Below, in pieces: positions 22,663 to 32,553 of a stretch of 64,000 bases of DNA. The stretch lies in assembly GCF_964355755.1 (NCBI RefSeq), contig NC_092677.1, positions 22,538,101 through 22,602,100 of the forward strand, written 5' to 3'. Both the position numbers and the translations under genes were made by a program. The stretch is from Antedon mediterranea. Taxonomy: Eukaryota; Echinodermata; Crinoidea; Comatulida; Antedonidae. Under the pieces are notes generated by a model that saw nothing but the letters and a program-made list of their open reading frames with translations, had not been told where the DNA came from and did not search any database. Position 1 is the stretch's first letter. Every line of letters starts with the position of its first letter.

Positions 22663-22775
22663 ACATCCACCCCTATCTTTTTTGTCATCCCATAAGGGAT
22701 ATATTCCACATGGTTGCCTGCTATTAACAGAAAATGCCCCCCATGATGAAAAAGCTCACATTGGCCGCCCTACTA
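22663..22775 (-). repeat. Right terminal inverted repeat of the 3.4-kb transposon
   Basis: Inverted counterpart of 19354-19472. Just inside lie direct repeats of a GGTCATTTTCAAGG motif (reverse strand) at about 22460 and 22630. Confidence 0.7.
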
Positions 22776-23293
22776 TAAGATCGTGGGTGGTTTGTGTTAC
22801 GAACTATAGTACCAATCTTGTTGTGGCCAGCTTTCGTTTGGATGCGTACTGTTTCATTTGGGTTGAGAGGTCAAAGAGATTTTGCGTGCTTATCATAAGA
22901 CTTCTTTGTTATGGTATGACGGTGGTTTAGAGAGTTTGTAACATTAGTAATAACTTGTGTGTTGCGGTTGAAGTTGGTATTGGAGTTTGAAGTCTTCGCG
23001 ACATGAGACGTTGAGCTGGTGATCCTAAACTGGGGGTGGTTGGTATGTTGCGAATATTTAATAAGTTTTTGTATAAATCGGAGCTTTCGCGTTTGGTTTT
23101 CTGAAGAAGTATTTTTGCACGTTTGACAGCGCTTTTCGCTAATCCATTTGATTGTGGAAAGGTTGAACTGCTGGTGATACAGGGGTAGAATTTCCTCAAA
23201 ATGCTCCATCAGCAAATAGTTGCTGTGGGCCATGGCTTTACTACAGCAATTTATTTTTCTTCCATCGATCGATGCATAATTGGCATGATTCAT
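22776..23293 (-). pseudogene. Gypsy-type integrase core end (proximal part)
   Basis: Minus strand: FPQSNGLAKSAVKRAKILLQ, then LLNIRNIPTTPSLGSPAQRL and LMSRRLQTPIP, the end of a Ty3/gypsy integrase core. After a frame change come YDKHAKSL and NPNETVRIQTKAGHNKIGT, leading into NHPRSY, where the transposon interrupts. At least one frameshift and one stop are present. The upstream part (RT, RNase H, the DDE Asp residues) is missing; the relic begins at about 23290. Confidence 0.65.
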
Positions 23294-23747
23294 GATTTTG
23301 CGCCATTACAACAATAAATAAATAAAAAATACTACTGATTCATTCATAAAGCTTTTTATTCAACTCTGTTTAATTACAAAACAATGACACTAAGTGTTGA
23401 ATCATGTTTTAACACTTATTATCTACTAAATCACTTATCAAAACCTTTTCAATATGACTGACTTTAGAATAAAAATTATTATTTAAGAAAAATAAAAGGG
23501 AAAGAAATAAAGCATACATACTAAATTATGATTTAATGCTTAATGTTAAACCAACTTGTGTACAAAACAAATAGCTAAGTAGTCTTTAAAATCTGTTTGT
23601 TATAACTATGTTTTTTTAATCATGTTACAACTACAATTAATATTACTATTATTTACTCATCATGGGATTCTCTGCCACTGTCCACTTCATCATAGGCTAC
23701 AATGTCAGACTGAGATTCAGAAATGATGTCGTCTATCTCAACATCAT
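23294..23747. other. Probable 3' UTR of the hAT gene
   Basis: AT-rich. A minus-strand AATAAA lies near 23352, downstream of the hAT stop at 23748. No coding frame. Confidence 0.35.
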
Positions 23748-25097
23748 CTATAACATCATCAACTTTGGCCCTTGGTCCCTCCATCTCTCAACTACTGGTG
23801 CTGCATCAAACTTCATTGGATCTACACCCTCACTAGTAATACGCAAAAGAGCCTCTACTGTAGTTGCCTTCAACACGAGTCGCCAATCTCCTAGGATGCG
23901 TTTAATAGCTGAAAAAGTTCTTTCTACATTGGATGTTGAAATTGGGATAGCCATGATTATTACTACAAGATGTAGTAGGTCATTATATCGATCCCTCTTT
24001 TTTCTTATGATCATTTGCCAAAATGATGTGAATGTTGTAATGTATTTGTTGAGGGTGGCATCTAGTTTCAAATTGTTGAATTGAACAAGGACGTTGTCAA
24101 TATTGCAGCCATTCATGATTAAGGAATGTCTGTAATTTTCCACTAACAAATTCACTTCATCTGCTCCATACAAATGAAGGGCATCAATATCTTCTTCTTG
24201 CCAATTAGTAGGTTCAAATACTAACATTGCACCAAGCTCCTTTGAAGAAACAAGGTTATCAAACCGTTCACTCAAACATTGTTTGATGGTGGTGTATGTA
24301 CCTTTCATGTCATGCAAACTTGGAACTTGAGCAAGAGCCAGCTGCTCATCATCTTCATCATCGGAAGGGGTCTGACCTCCTAGCAGTCTTAATTGGATGT
24401 CAGTTTTGTTGCACAATGCATTCATCTCTGCCATGCATGACATAACCTCCACCTTTACCTCACCAACAGTTCTCCCGGTCTTCTGAAGGGATAGAGATAA
24501 TCTAGCAAGGATTCGTAAAATTACGGCATAGAGATGAATGTACACTTTAAACTTTTCAGACTTTAAAGTCTTTAAATAACCCTTTATTCGGTTCTGGTCA
24601 TCACCTCTGATATCACGTCTCTGTCCTGAAGCCTGATCTTCTAAATGCACAGTTATAGCATGTATGTTGCGCATCATGGCCTCTGTTGCTGCAAGCCTAA
24701 ATAAAGTTAAAGTACAGTACGTTGTTTTGGTTTTCAAATGAATCAATATATTACAGTATGTTGTTGTAGTTTGTATTTTTGTTATCAAGACAAATACAAT
24801 ACTGATGGAATAGAGAAAGTGGTGAGCCTGACTGAATTACATCAAGATACTAGACTACCCACATTAAAAAACAAACAGCGACTGGTTAATGATCATGTAA
24901 CTGTGTTTATTTGGGTACAATTGGAATACAATTTGTAATTCAATGTCCTACCTGTGAGCAATCCACCGTGTTCCAGATGCCTTTGGTGGCTTTACTACCG
25001 TCTTCTCAATCCTCCTTCCTATTTCCCTCAACTCCCTTAGTCTTTTTGGTGAATTACGATACAAATAGTGTATCCTCATTAAATGTTCATCAATGAC
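23748..25097 (-). CDS. hAT-family transposase C-terminal part, two spliced exons
   Basis: Exon 25097-24952 follows a strong acceptor (TTATTTTTTCAG) and encodes IHYLYRNSPKRLRELREIG and KASGTRWIAHR. It ends at a GTAGGA donor. Exon 24696-23748 begins after TTTATTTAG and continues in phase with LAATEAMMRNI. It ends in the hAT dimerisation block: AIPISTSNVERTFSAIKRIL (about residues 270-290 of the exon product). hAT transposases move DNA by cut-and-paste and dimerise through this block. The RNase-H core upstream is only partly represented. Introns in the coding part suggest a long-resident or host-type gene resembling ZNF862/KIAA1586-like proteins. It is unrelated in sequence type to the GC-rich hAT element at 26.4 kb, for which no transposase was found. 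Confidence 0.7.
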
Positions 25098-25150
25098 CTG
25101 AAAAAATAATAAATAACTACTACTACAATAACAATAATACACACTCTAAA

Positions 25151-25471
25151 TCAAGATGTGAATGATCTAGGCCTGTGAGTTTGATGTGTTGCTCGTACTG
25201 ACCGCTTTAATTCACGATTTCGGGTCCATGTAAGACCGAGGTTCGTCTTCAATGAAAGCAAGTCGCCTGTTGGTAGTTTTATAGGCTTGCGGAGAAGTTG
25301 CTTTAGCTCTTCTGGCAGTCTTCTGACTTCATCCGTCATTTGAAACATTGACTCACCACCACTGACCACATCTCGTACTACCTCAACTAATTTTGTACGA
25401 TTTCGTACTGTCCTCTGACCAGCAAGTGATGAATCAACTCTGGCCTTCGGTATTATAATAGTTTGTAGTGT
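25151..25471 (-). pseudogene. Downstream exon of the RAG1-N-like gene
   Basis: The exon follows an acceptor at 25472 (TATTTTATTTAAG) and is in phase with the GTAATT donor at 25670. It encodes TLQTIIIPKARVDSS, VEVVRDVVSGGESM, EVRRLPEELKQLL and LLSLKTNLGLTWTRNRELKR. The last two blocks resemble segments I remember from multicopy invertebrate proteins that carry RAG1-N-like zinc domains; this is memory, not a search. Whether the frame really ends at 25151 or splices (a GTCAGT occurs after RELKR) is unclear. Confidence 0.45.
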
Positions 25472-25669
25472 CTTAAATAAAATATAATAATTGTTTTGAT
25501 TGATCTTTTTATAGTTTCTTTTAACACTTTGTTCATACACTAATATTGTTCATTATGTTTTATTTTAATTATGTAATTTTTTATATAGACTTACTTGATT
25601 CTAATAACTCTAATAGGCAATTCTTTAATGTTGACACATTTTAAGCTACTGTTTACTGTAATAAATTAC

Positions 25670-26346
25670 CTTTCCTTTAAATGTGAAGTCTGCCGTGCGT
25701 TTCTTTGAGCTTTCTATCTTGGCTTTTATAATATGAGTTGTGTAACTGGTTGGTTTGGTGGATGGTGCAAAATGTCTTGGATTAAGTTATTGTTGTGTAA
25801 GTCTGTTGGTGTTGGCATGATATGTGGTGAAGTAGAACATGTAGGTGAAGCCAATTGTAATCATGGTCAGAAACACAAACATGGGTAGACGCATCTTTAC
25901 ATTCAACTACAGTTCGACAACATTTACAAGTCACATTTAAAGACAGATAACATTGAGCAAATATTAGTTGTACAGCAGTAATAGATGAAAAATGGACAGG
26001 AATGTTACAAACACAACACTGAACTGTGTCAGTATCCTCATAAAGAGGCTGAACACAGGTCTTACATGTAATGTGTTGACATGGAGGGACAACAGGACAC
26101 TGACAAAGAAGTTTACAAATATTACATTTAAAAGAATTCATAGAATTACTTGGCACAAATGATGATGGTACTGGGGTGAGAATGGGTGGATGTAAGTTAC
26201 TGAAATGTTTTGTGATGTTTTGTTTATGGCGCAATGTCTGTATGTAAATGGAAGAACCGAGGCCACGCTTCTTTTTGGGGGGTCTTCCTCCCTTTTTTTG
26301 TTCCTCAAACAAACCACACGCTTCACACGATGTTCGTTTGTGTGGT
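25670..26346 (-). pseudogene. RAG1 N-terminal-like zinc domains (part 2)
   Basis: Minus strand, resuming after the hAT insertion: PHKRTSCEACG, then GGRPPKKKRGLG, then a RING-like block FKCNICKLLCQCPVVPPCQH followed by ITCKTCV and CCVCNIPVHF. After it come LNVTCKCC and a terminal Cys near THVC. The order matches the zinc-binding part of vertebrate RAG1: a W-x-P-H-x3-C-x2-C block, a basic region, a RING finger of the C-x2-C...C-x-H-x2-C-x2-C...C-x2-C type, then a further zinc finger. Frameshifts occur after about 25850, and a second in-frame shift is needed before the GTAATT donor at 25669. This copy is therefore decayed. Confidence 0.6.
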
Positions 26347-26354
26347 ACCCACTT
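26347..26354 (+). repeat. Left 8-bp target-site duplication (ACCCACTT)
   Basis: Identical to 31674-31681. It directly abuts the CAGGGGTGGCGCC terminus. Confidence 0.85.
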
Positions 26355-26508
26355 CAGGGGTGGCGCCAGGATCTTCCCGACGCGGGGGCTACATTCCCCG
26401 ACGAGGGGGCTATGCGAGCGAAGCGAGCATCACTAGGCTGGGGGACAGGGGGCCGCCAAGGGCCCCCGGTGGGGTTCCAGGGGGCGAAGCCCCCGTAAGC
26501 AACGCGTT
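26355..26508 (+). repeat. GC-rich hAT terminal block
   Basis: Contains CCCGACGCGGGGGCT, GCGAGCGAAGCGAGCATCAC and GGGGGCGAAGCCCCCG. It recurs inverted at 32405-32553, and in part at 31590-31673. The overlapping open frames here are by-products of its composition. Confidence 0.75.
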
Positions 26509-26639
26509 CTAGCGTCATTTGAGGTCATTTTAATCAGATTGAGGGTAGCCATTTTTTCCATTTGTTATAATGCATAAATAAAATACTGCGTGCAAAAAAA
26601 CGATGCGCGATGACTGTTTCAATCCATATTTTTCAATTT

Positions 26640-26925
26640 AAAAAATAAAAGTTCAAAGAAAATTTTGAAAAATAGAGTTGGAGGTCCCTGAAATTGGACT
26701 TATTATACTTCAAAACATGAAACAAAATATATCAAGTCCCTATCAAGAGGTTGTGACTGAGCTAAGAAATGTTTGAAAAATAGAGATGTTAGGTCCCGGA
26801 AAATGCACTTTTTATACTTCGAAATATGACCAGCTTTATTGTTGGGGCTGAGCTAAGAAACTGTTTAAAACTAGAGCTGCAGGTCTTCAAAAAATTGCAT
26901 TTTATACTTCGGTAACATCAGGCCT
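26640..26925 (-). repeat. Three diverged satellite units, inverted to the 28-kb array
   Basis: Units of roughly 100-125 bp share AAAATAGAG...AGGTCC...TTATACTTC. Their reverse complement resembles the CAGCTCTAT...TCAGCCCCAAC core of the 27.95-28.99 kb array. Confidence 0.5.
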
Positions 26926-27949
26926 AGAGGCTTAAAAAACGCAAGCGTAGACCTTTTTCAGTCGGGGAAATAAGTTTATTCCTCCCAAGTGTATGCGTGC
27001 GTACCATCTGGACTTCCGAGTGGTGAGAAATTCATGACATACAGGACATTGAAAATGTAATAACTTAGCTATAATAAGATGTTGGCTAAGCGAAAATGGC
27101 ATGTTTTTTTGTTTAGTAATGGATGAAAAATTTATTTTAGGTGCCCCACGGTACTTACTTACTTGTAAATTAAAAAAATTGGTGAACATACGAACAATTA
27201 ACGTAATTCGTTTTTGCTGTAGTGTAGCGTACGTCGACGCAGTACACGACGTAACCGTCGGTAAACTTCGCCTGGAAAACATAGTTGCCATTTCTGGCAT
27301 TATTATGCTTTTTGGCATTATTTGGAGGCCCACGGCATCTGGCATAATGCCGCGGCATTATTTAGCCGTTTTTAGCATAATCTGGCATAATTTTGTGTTT
27401 TTTGAACAACCAAAAAAATAATATTACCACAGAACAAAAATAAAATATTTTGTTAATACATATCACCTTACACAATATCATATCGTAAAAACAGATCTGT
27501 TCGGGTTTTCCGTACAATAGTTCTTCCATCCTTTCGTTTCGGACTTCATCGACTCTTCGGATAGGAAGGCTGCTCGAAAACTACCGTGTGTGCGATATAG
27601 GCAGCACAACAAATCCGAAGAGGCTAGCTATTGGCCAATTATGTTGCTCTATTTCAGAGACCATGCAGGTTATTGGATCCCCAGATATAGAGACGATTGA
27701 ACGAAAACATTATGAAAGGGGTTTTGTTTTTTCAGTTCATAATCATAAGTGGCCACACCCCTACCCCAACCCTTAAAATGGCAATTTCCGGTAACTAGAA
27801 GCTCTAATTTTAAAAAGAATTTCTTCTAGAGAATTTATTTTCCATATTTCAAATTATGTTCCATTTGCATCGTCGTAGCAACCCTATATTTCCAAATGTT
27901 CTTCACCTCTCAGTGACCATGATGGGGCGAGGTCCTAGGGACTCTTATA
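26926..27949. other. Interior of hAT element with TGGCATTATT motifs
   Basis: Several TCTGGCATAAT/TGGCATTATT copies lie at 27295-27395, matched by similar ones at 30895-30955. The segment CCGTCGGTAAACTTCGCCTGG (27256-27276) recurs at about 31284. No credible coding sequence. Confidence 0.45.
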
Positions 27950-28990
27950 CATTTTTATAAAATTAAGTGCAATTTCCGGCCATCTAGCAGCTCTATTTTT
28001 TCAATTTGTTTTACCTCAGCCCCAACCATGGTGGGTCTGAGGTCCTGGAAACACTTAATATATATTTTTATTTCCTATTTTAAATTATAATTGGCACTTT
28101 CAAAACTATCGTGGGCTAAGATCCTGGAGGTACTAATAAATATATTTTTATTTCACATTTGAAATTAAGTGCCATTTCCGGCCATTGAGTGAGCAGCTCT
28201 ATTTTTTTCATATTTTCTTAACTCAGTCCCAACCATGGTGGGGTTGAGGTCCTGGAGACACAATTAATATATATTTTGATTTCCTATTTTAAATTATAAT
28301 TGCCATTTTCAAACTATGGTGGGCTAAGATCATGGAGACACTAATAAATATATTTTGATTTCATATTTTAAATTAAGTGCCATTTCCGGCCATCTAGCAG
28401 CTCTATTTTTCCAATTTGTTTTACCTCAGCCCCAACCATGGTGGGGCTGAGGTCCTGGAAACACTTAATATATTTGTTTATTTCCTATTTTAAATTATAA
28501 TTGGCACTTTCAAAACTATCATGGGCTAAGATCCTGGAGGTACTAATAAATATATTTTTATTTTATATTTGAAATTAAGTGCCATTTCCGACCATTGAGC
28601 AGCTCTATTTTTTTTCATATTTTCTTACCTCAGCCCCAACCATGGTGGGGTCGAGGTCCTGGAGACACAATTAATATATATTTTGATTTCCTATTTTAAA
28701 TTATAATTTCCATTTTCGAACTATGGTTGGCTAAGATCATGGAGACACTAATAAATATATTTTTTTTTCATATTTTAAATTAAGTGCCATTTCCGGCCAT
28801 CGAGTAGGTATTTGTCCAAATTTTCTTATCAACCATGGTGGGGCTGAGGTCCTGGAGACACTCAAAATAATTTTTTTTATTTCCTATTTTAAATTATAAT
28901 TGCTATTTTCTAATTATGGTGGGCTAAGATCTTTTCATATTTGAAATTAAGTGCAAAGATCCCGGCCATCGAGCAGCTCTCATATTTCAG
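27950..28990 (+). repeat. About 200-bp satellite, five to six units
   Basis: The unit core AAGTGCCATTTCCGGCCAT starts near 27964, 28158, 28374, 28577, 28784 and 28951. Each contains CAACCATGGTGGGGCTGAGG. Alternate units are more alike, giving a roughly 410-bp higher-order repeat. Confidence 0.8.
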
Positions 28991-29021
28991 TTCAAAAATT
29001 ATAAATTTCCATGGCTGCGTA

Positions 29022-30645
29022 ACCGTATCCGGATATTCACCCCCTGGACATTTATCCCCCGGACAACTACCCCCCGGACAACCACCACCTGGACCACTAC
29101 CCCCTTAGGACAACTACCCCTTTAGGACAACTACCCCCCGGACAAATACACCCCGGACAACTACCCCCTTAGGACAACAACCCCCTTAGGACAACAACCC
29201 CCTTAGGACAACTACCCCCCGGACAATTACCCCCTAGGAACAATTACCCCCGGACAATTACCCCCCGGACAATTACCACCCAGAAAACTATCCCTTTAGA
29301 ACACCCTAACCACCCAGACCATTCAACAACCTGACTCTGCAACAGTGTATAATAGGAATTAATAACTATATTTTAATTCGTTACTTTGACGAATTACTAT
29401 TCATTATTGTAAACAAAAGTAAAAGATTGAACATAAATATAGCCTGGTATAAACTGAAGATTGTCACACATGATCATAGGATAGTCGAACGTATTATATA
29501 GTACTAATAATTTTTGCGTCAGGACAATGCTTCGATAACCACTGGTCTTAAAAGAATTAATTTTTGTCTCAAATTTGTCATATATGTATTTTTGTACACT
29601 TGAAGAATAATATGACTTTTGATATTTGACCTCAATGTTCACTCACCGAATAAACGTCGATCTTTAAATAAATTCCCCTGAAATAAACGGTGACCATGTC
29701 ACTCCCATGAAACATCATATGGAATAATCGGCGTCTATTTCCATTAGATTATACCCCCTCCCATTGAATAAACAACTTTCTTCCAATAAATGTCCACCTA
29801 AAAACCACCTAAACAATAAACAGCCCATGCCGTTTTTTCAATAAATACGGTACTTTAAATCTAGCACATCTAGGGTCTAGCGTGCTGTTAAACAGAATAA
29901 TCGGTTAAAAACGGGTGTTTTGAAACTAGAGACCCGAGACCAGAGACCAGAGACCCGAGACCCAATACGAAAAGGGAGACCTAAATATACGAAAAGGGAG
30001 ACCCACGTACGAAAAGGGAGACCCCATTATACGAAAAGGGAGACCCCACTATACGAAAAGGGAGACCCCACTATACGAAAAGGGAGACCCCACTATACGA
30101 AAAGGGAGACCCTAATATACGAAAAGGGAGACCTAAATATACGAAAAGGGAGACCCAATTATACGAAAGGGAGACCCAAATATACAAAATGGGAGACCCA
30201 AATATACGAAAAGGGAGACCCACTATAAGAAAAGGGAGACCCACTATAAGAAAAGGGAGACCCCACTATACGAAAAGAGAGACCACACTATACGAAAAGG
30301 GAGACCCAAATATAGGTCTCCCTTTTCGTATTGGGTCTCGTGTCAGGTCTCTGGTCTCGGGGGTCTAGTTTCGAAACACCCGTTAAAAACAGATGATTTC
30401 ATTTTTACAGAAACCGGTCCTATATATTTGTCTACTTTTGGATGGGGGGGGGGGGGTAGTTGACCGGGGGGTAGTTACCCGGGGGGTGGTTGTCCTAAGG
30501 GGGTGGTTGTCCGGGGGGTTGTTATCCTAAGGGGGTAGTTGTCCTAAGGGGGTAGTTGTCCGGGGGGTAGTTGTCCTAAGGGGGTAGTTGTCCGGGTGGT
30601 AAACATCCGGGGGGTAACTGTTTAGGGGGTAGGTGTCCTAGAACC
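29022..30645 (+). mobile_element. Foldback-like element, copy B, with two minisatellites
   Basis: Arms: minisatellite 1 (CCCCCGGACAACTAC/CCCTTAGGACAACTA, 29035-29290) and its inverted counterpart (30430-30640). Inside the left arm is about 610 bp of unique DNA. Then comes a 22-bp array (29970-30310) bounded by inverted flanks: ACGGGTGTTTTGAAACTAGA at about 29911 versus TCTAGTTTCGAAACACCCGT at about 30363. The palindromic layout, with tandem arrays as arms, resembles foldback transposons. Copy A at 12.76-13.73 kb is the same sequence inverted. The element sits inside the hAT. Confidence 0.7.
29970..30310 (+). repeat. 22-bp minisatellite, about fifteen units
   Basis: Unit TATACGAAAAGGGAGACCCC with variants CCTAA/CCCAAA. 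The orientation flips at 30313, where AGGTCTCCCTTTTCG begins. Confidence 0.85.
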
Positions 30646-30974
30646 CTATGTAACAGGTTTTTTTTTTTTTTGGGTGGGGTAGGGGGGTGGGGGTTGGTGT
30701 TGGTGTCATTTGCAATTACCATTTTCGCACCCCAGATATTTAGAATTATTATTTATTACTCACAAAACTAAAAATATAAATTTTGTACGACATGGGGATA
30801 CAATTTTAGGCCCTATTTTGTGTCAGTTGGGGTTTTACAAACGTTTATTAGACATAAAACCGTTGGTGGCGCTGTTTAGGGCCACATTTTGGGGATCTGG
30901 CATTATTTTTCCCAATCTGGCATTATTTGAGACAGGATACGGCATAATTTAAATTTTATTGCTGGCAACGCTGC

Positions 30975-31597
30975 TGGAAAATAACTACAGTACACATTTT
31001 GGTCCCTGGATGGAACATGATATCACGCGTCTCGACCCAACGTTGAACGATTCGTACAAAGGGATACCGCCAGACAAGTGCGAACCTAGCTATTGTTTAG
31101 TAGTAAGTTAGATCGCTGGCAATAATGAATGCATATAAAGTGCATAATATCACTCTGACGTACTCTCACGGTCAATGGAACGTCGTGGTTTTCTAGGCGC
31201 TGAAGCTATATGAAGTGAACGCGAACGCTTTTTACTGTATATTATATTCCCCGACAAAAAGTACCCGTGTTCCCTTCGGTAACCGTCGGTAAACTTCGCC
31301 TGGAAAATAACTACATTACTCATCTGGATGGAACTTGATATCACGCGTCTCGACCCAACGTTGAACGATTCGTACAAAGGGATACCGCCAGACAAGTGCG
31401 TACCTAGCTAATGTTTAGTAGTAAGTTAGATCGCTGGCAATAAATGAATGCATGAAAGTGCATAATAGCCCTCTGACGTACTCTCACGGTCAATGGAACG
31501 TCGTGGTTTTCTAGGCGCTGAAGCTATATGAAGTGAACGCGAACGTTTTTTACTGTATATTATATTCCCCGACAAAAAGTACCCGTGTTCCCCGACG
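30975..31597 (+). repeat. Tandem duplication, offset about 318 bp
   Basis: Two near-identical copies start at CTGGAAAATAACTAC (about 30974 and 31299) and run through GACCCAACGTTGAACGATTC and GGAACGTCGTGGTTTTCTAG to AAAAAGTACCCGTGTTCCC. The second copy abuts the right hAT end. Confidence 0.85.
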
Positions 31598-31673
31598 GGG
31601 GGGCTAGACTCCCCGACGAGGGGGCTAGAGCCCCCGTAGCCCCCCCCCCCCCCCCGCTGGCGCCACCACTGAC

Positions 31674-31926
31674 CCACTTCGCCACTCTTCCCAATGGTGT
31701 ATTGTTGTCGATTTTTTTGTAGCAGAATCTACACATATATGGAGGGTGTACCCTTCAACATCGAGGGAAACATCCAGGCCGGTTATCTTGTTTTGATTTT
31801 CTTTAATTTTTGATTTTCTGTATTCAATTTTCCCATTATTTGATTTGTAAGGTCTAATTCACCACATAACCTACATAATAATTGAAGATTGGCTAAGTGG
31901 TCCTCCATAATTGGTCTTGTTATCAC
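31674..31926 (-). pseudogene. RAG1 N-terminal-like zinc domains (part 1)
   Basis: The minus-strand exon starts after an acceptor (TTTTTTTTTATGTAG, AG at 31928-31927). It encodes LQLLCRLCGELDLTNQIMG, then after a frame change ITGLDVSLDVEG, then after another VHPPYMCRFCYKKI and NTPLGRVAKW. The arrangement D-V-x2-D...H-P-x3-C-x2-C...W-x-P-H-x3-C-x2-C follows the region before the RING of vertebrate RAG1. The hAT insertion falls between W and PH. Two frameshifts besides the insertion show that this copy is dead. Position 31674-31681 is the right target duplication. Confidence 0.6.
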
Positions 31927-32404
31927 CTACATAAAAAAAAAACTAAAATTAAGCCGGTTTTTAAACAAAGACAAACATTTAAAATGAATATTTATCAACA
32001 AAATAGAAAATGTGAATTTTTCATAAAAACTTTTATTATTTAATAAATCGATAATTTATGTATCTAACAAATATTTGGAACTGTTTTAAAGCAATGTGCC
32101 TAGAGAATTGGAGGTCTGACTAATATCGGACCTATTTAACCTTTCGATAAACGAAACGTTTTGAAACTTTATTTCCTAGTAGATTGTTTTATTATTTATA
32201 AAATTCAATAAAAAAATTCTTACTTTTATTAAGTTATCGTAGTAAATTTTAACATTTACCGAAGTTTACCGAAGTTTTAAACTCCCCGTGGCTCGTGTCG
32301 AACGTGCGCGTACGAGCTACAAGTACGTTGCTACGGGAGCCGCTGATTACGCCCTCTATTTTTCGAAATCTCAATTTCCAAACATCGCACTAGCGAGACG
32401 TACG
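31927..32404. other. Noncoding stretch
   Basis: Intron-like AT-rich sequence upstream of the RAG1-N-like exon. Then TTACCGAAGTTTACCGAAG at about 32257 and a GC-richer patch. No exon recognised. Confidence 0.35.
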
Positions 32405-32553
32405 TGCCGGGGGCTTCGTCCCCTGGACCCCCACCGGGGGCCCTTGGTGGCCCCCCCCCCCCCCCCTGCCTAGTGATGCTCGCTTCGCTCGCATATAGCC
32501 CCCTCGTCGGGGAATGTATCCCCCGCGTCGGGAAGATCCTGGCGCCACCCCTG
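32405..32553 (-). mobile_element. hAT end fragment (same family as the 5.3-kb element)
   Basis: Inverted copy of 26355-26508 ending CCTGGCGCCACCCCTG at 32553. It interrupts an LTR-element gag frame just after SSLGEAGY. No partner end or target duplication was found at the other side, so this is a truncated copy. Confidence 0.7.

Larger units (their letters stand above)
19354..22775. mobile_element. 3.4-kb TIR DNA transposon inserted in gypsy integrase
   Basis: The ends are inverted: TAGTAGAGAGGCC at the left and GGCCGCCCTACTA at the right. More than 80 bp of similar inverted sequence follows, including GGGGGGCATTTT, TTAATAGCAGGCAACCATG and a GGGGTGGATG block (left to 19472, right from 22663). 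The flanks read TAA on both sides, consistent with a 3-bp target duplication. Removing the element with one TAA joins the host as CGATCTTATATTGTCC, in frame with gypsy Pol. Superfamily not assigned; a 3-bp TAA duplication would fit PIF/Harbinger, among others. Confidence 0.75.
26355..31673. mobile_element. 5.3-kb hAT-type element with 8-bp target duplication
   Basis: Ends CAGGGGTGGCGCCAG...CTGGCGCCACCACTG form 15-bp inverted repeats with one mismatch. Both are flanked by the identical octamer ACCCACTT. CAGxG termini with an 8-bp duplication are hAT hallmarks. Excision with one octamer joins the RAG1-N-like frame (GRVAKW to VPHKRT). Inside are a GC-rich terminal block, inverted 100-200-bp satellites, the foldback-like copy B and a roughly 318-bp tandem duplication. 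No transposase frame was seen, so it is non-autonomous, swollen by repeats. Confidence 0.85.

Noticed and set aside
23662-24084. 140-codon plus-strand frame
   Set aside because: Antisense of the hAT C-terminal exon.
26205-26512. Overlapping plus-strand frames up to 97 codons
   Set aside because: They cover the antisense of the RAG1-like exon and the GC-rich hAT end; composition explains the lack of stops.
29920-30228. 102-codon frame with KGRPxYTKRETPLYEKGDP repeats
   Set aside because: It is the translation of a 22-bp minisatellite; three units make 66 bases, so any unit without stops gives a long repeat frame.
30430-30640. G-quadruplex or telomere-like array
   Set aside because: G-runs are part of the minisatellite arm; no telomere-type unit. 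G4 formation is possible but not supported further.
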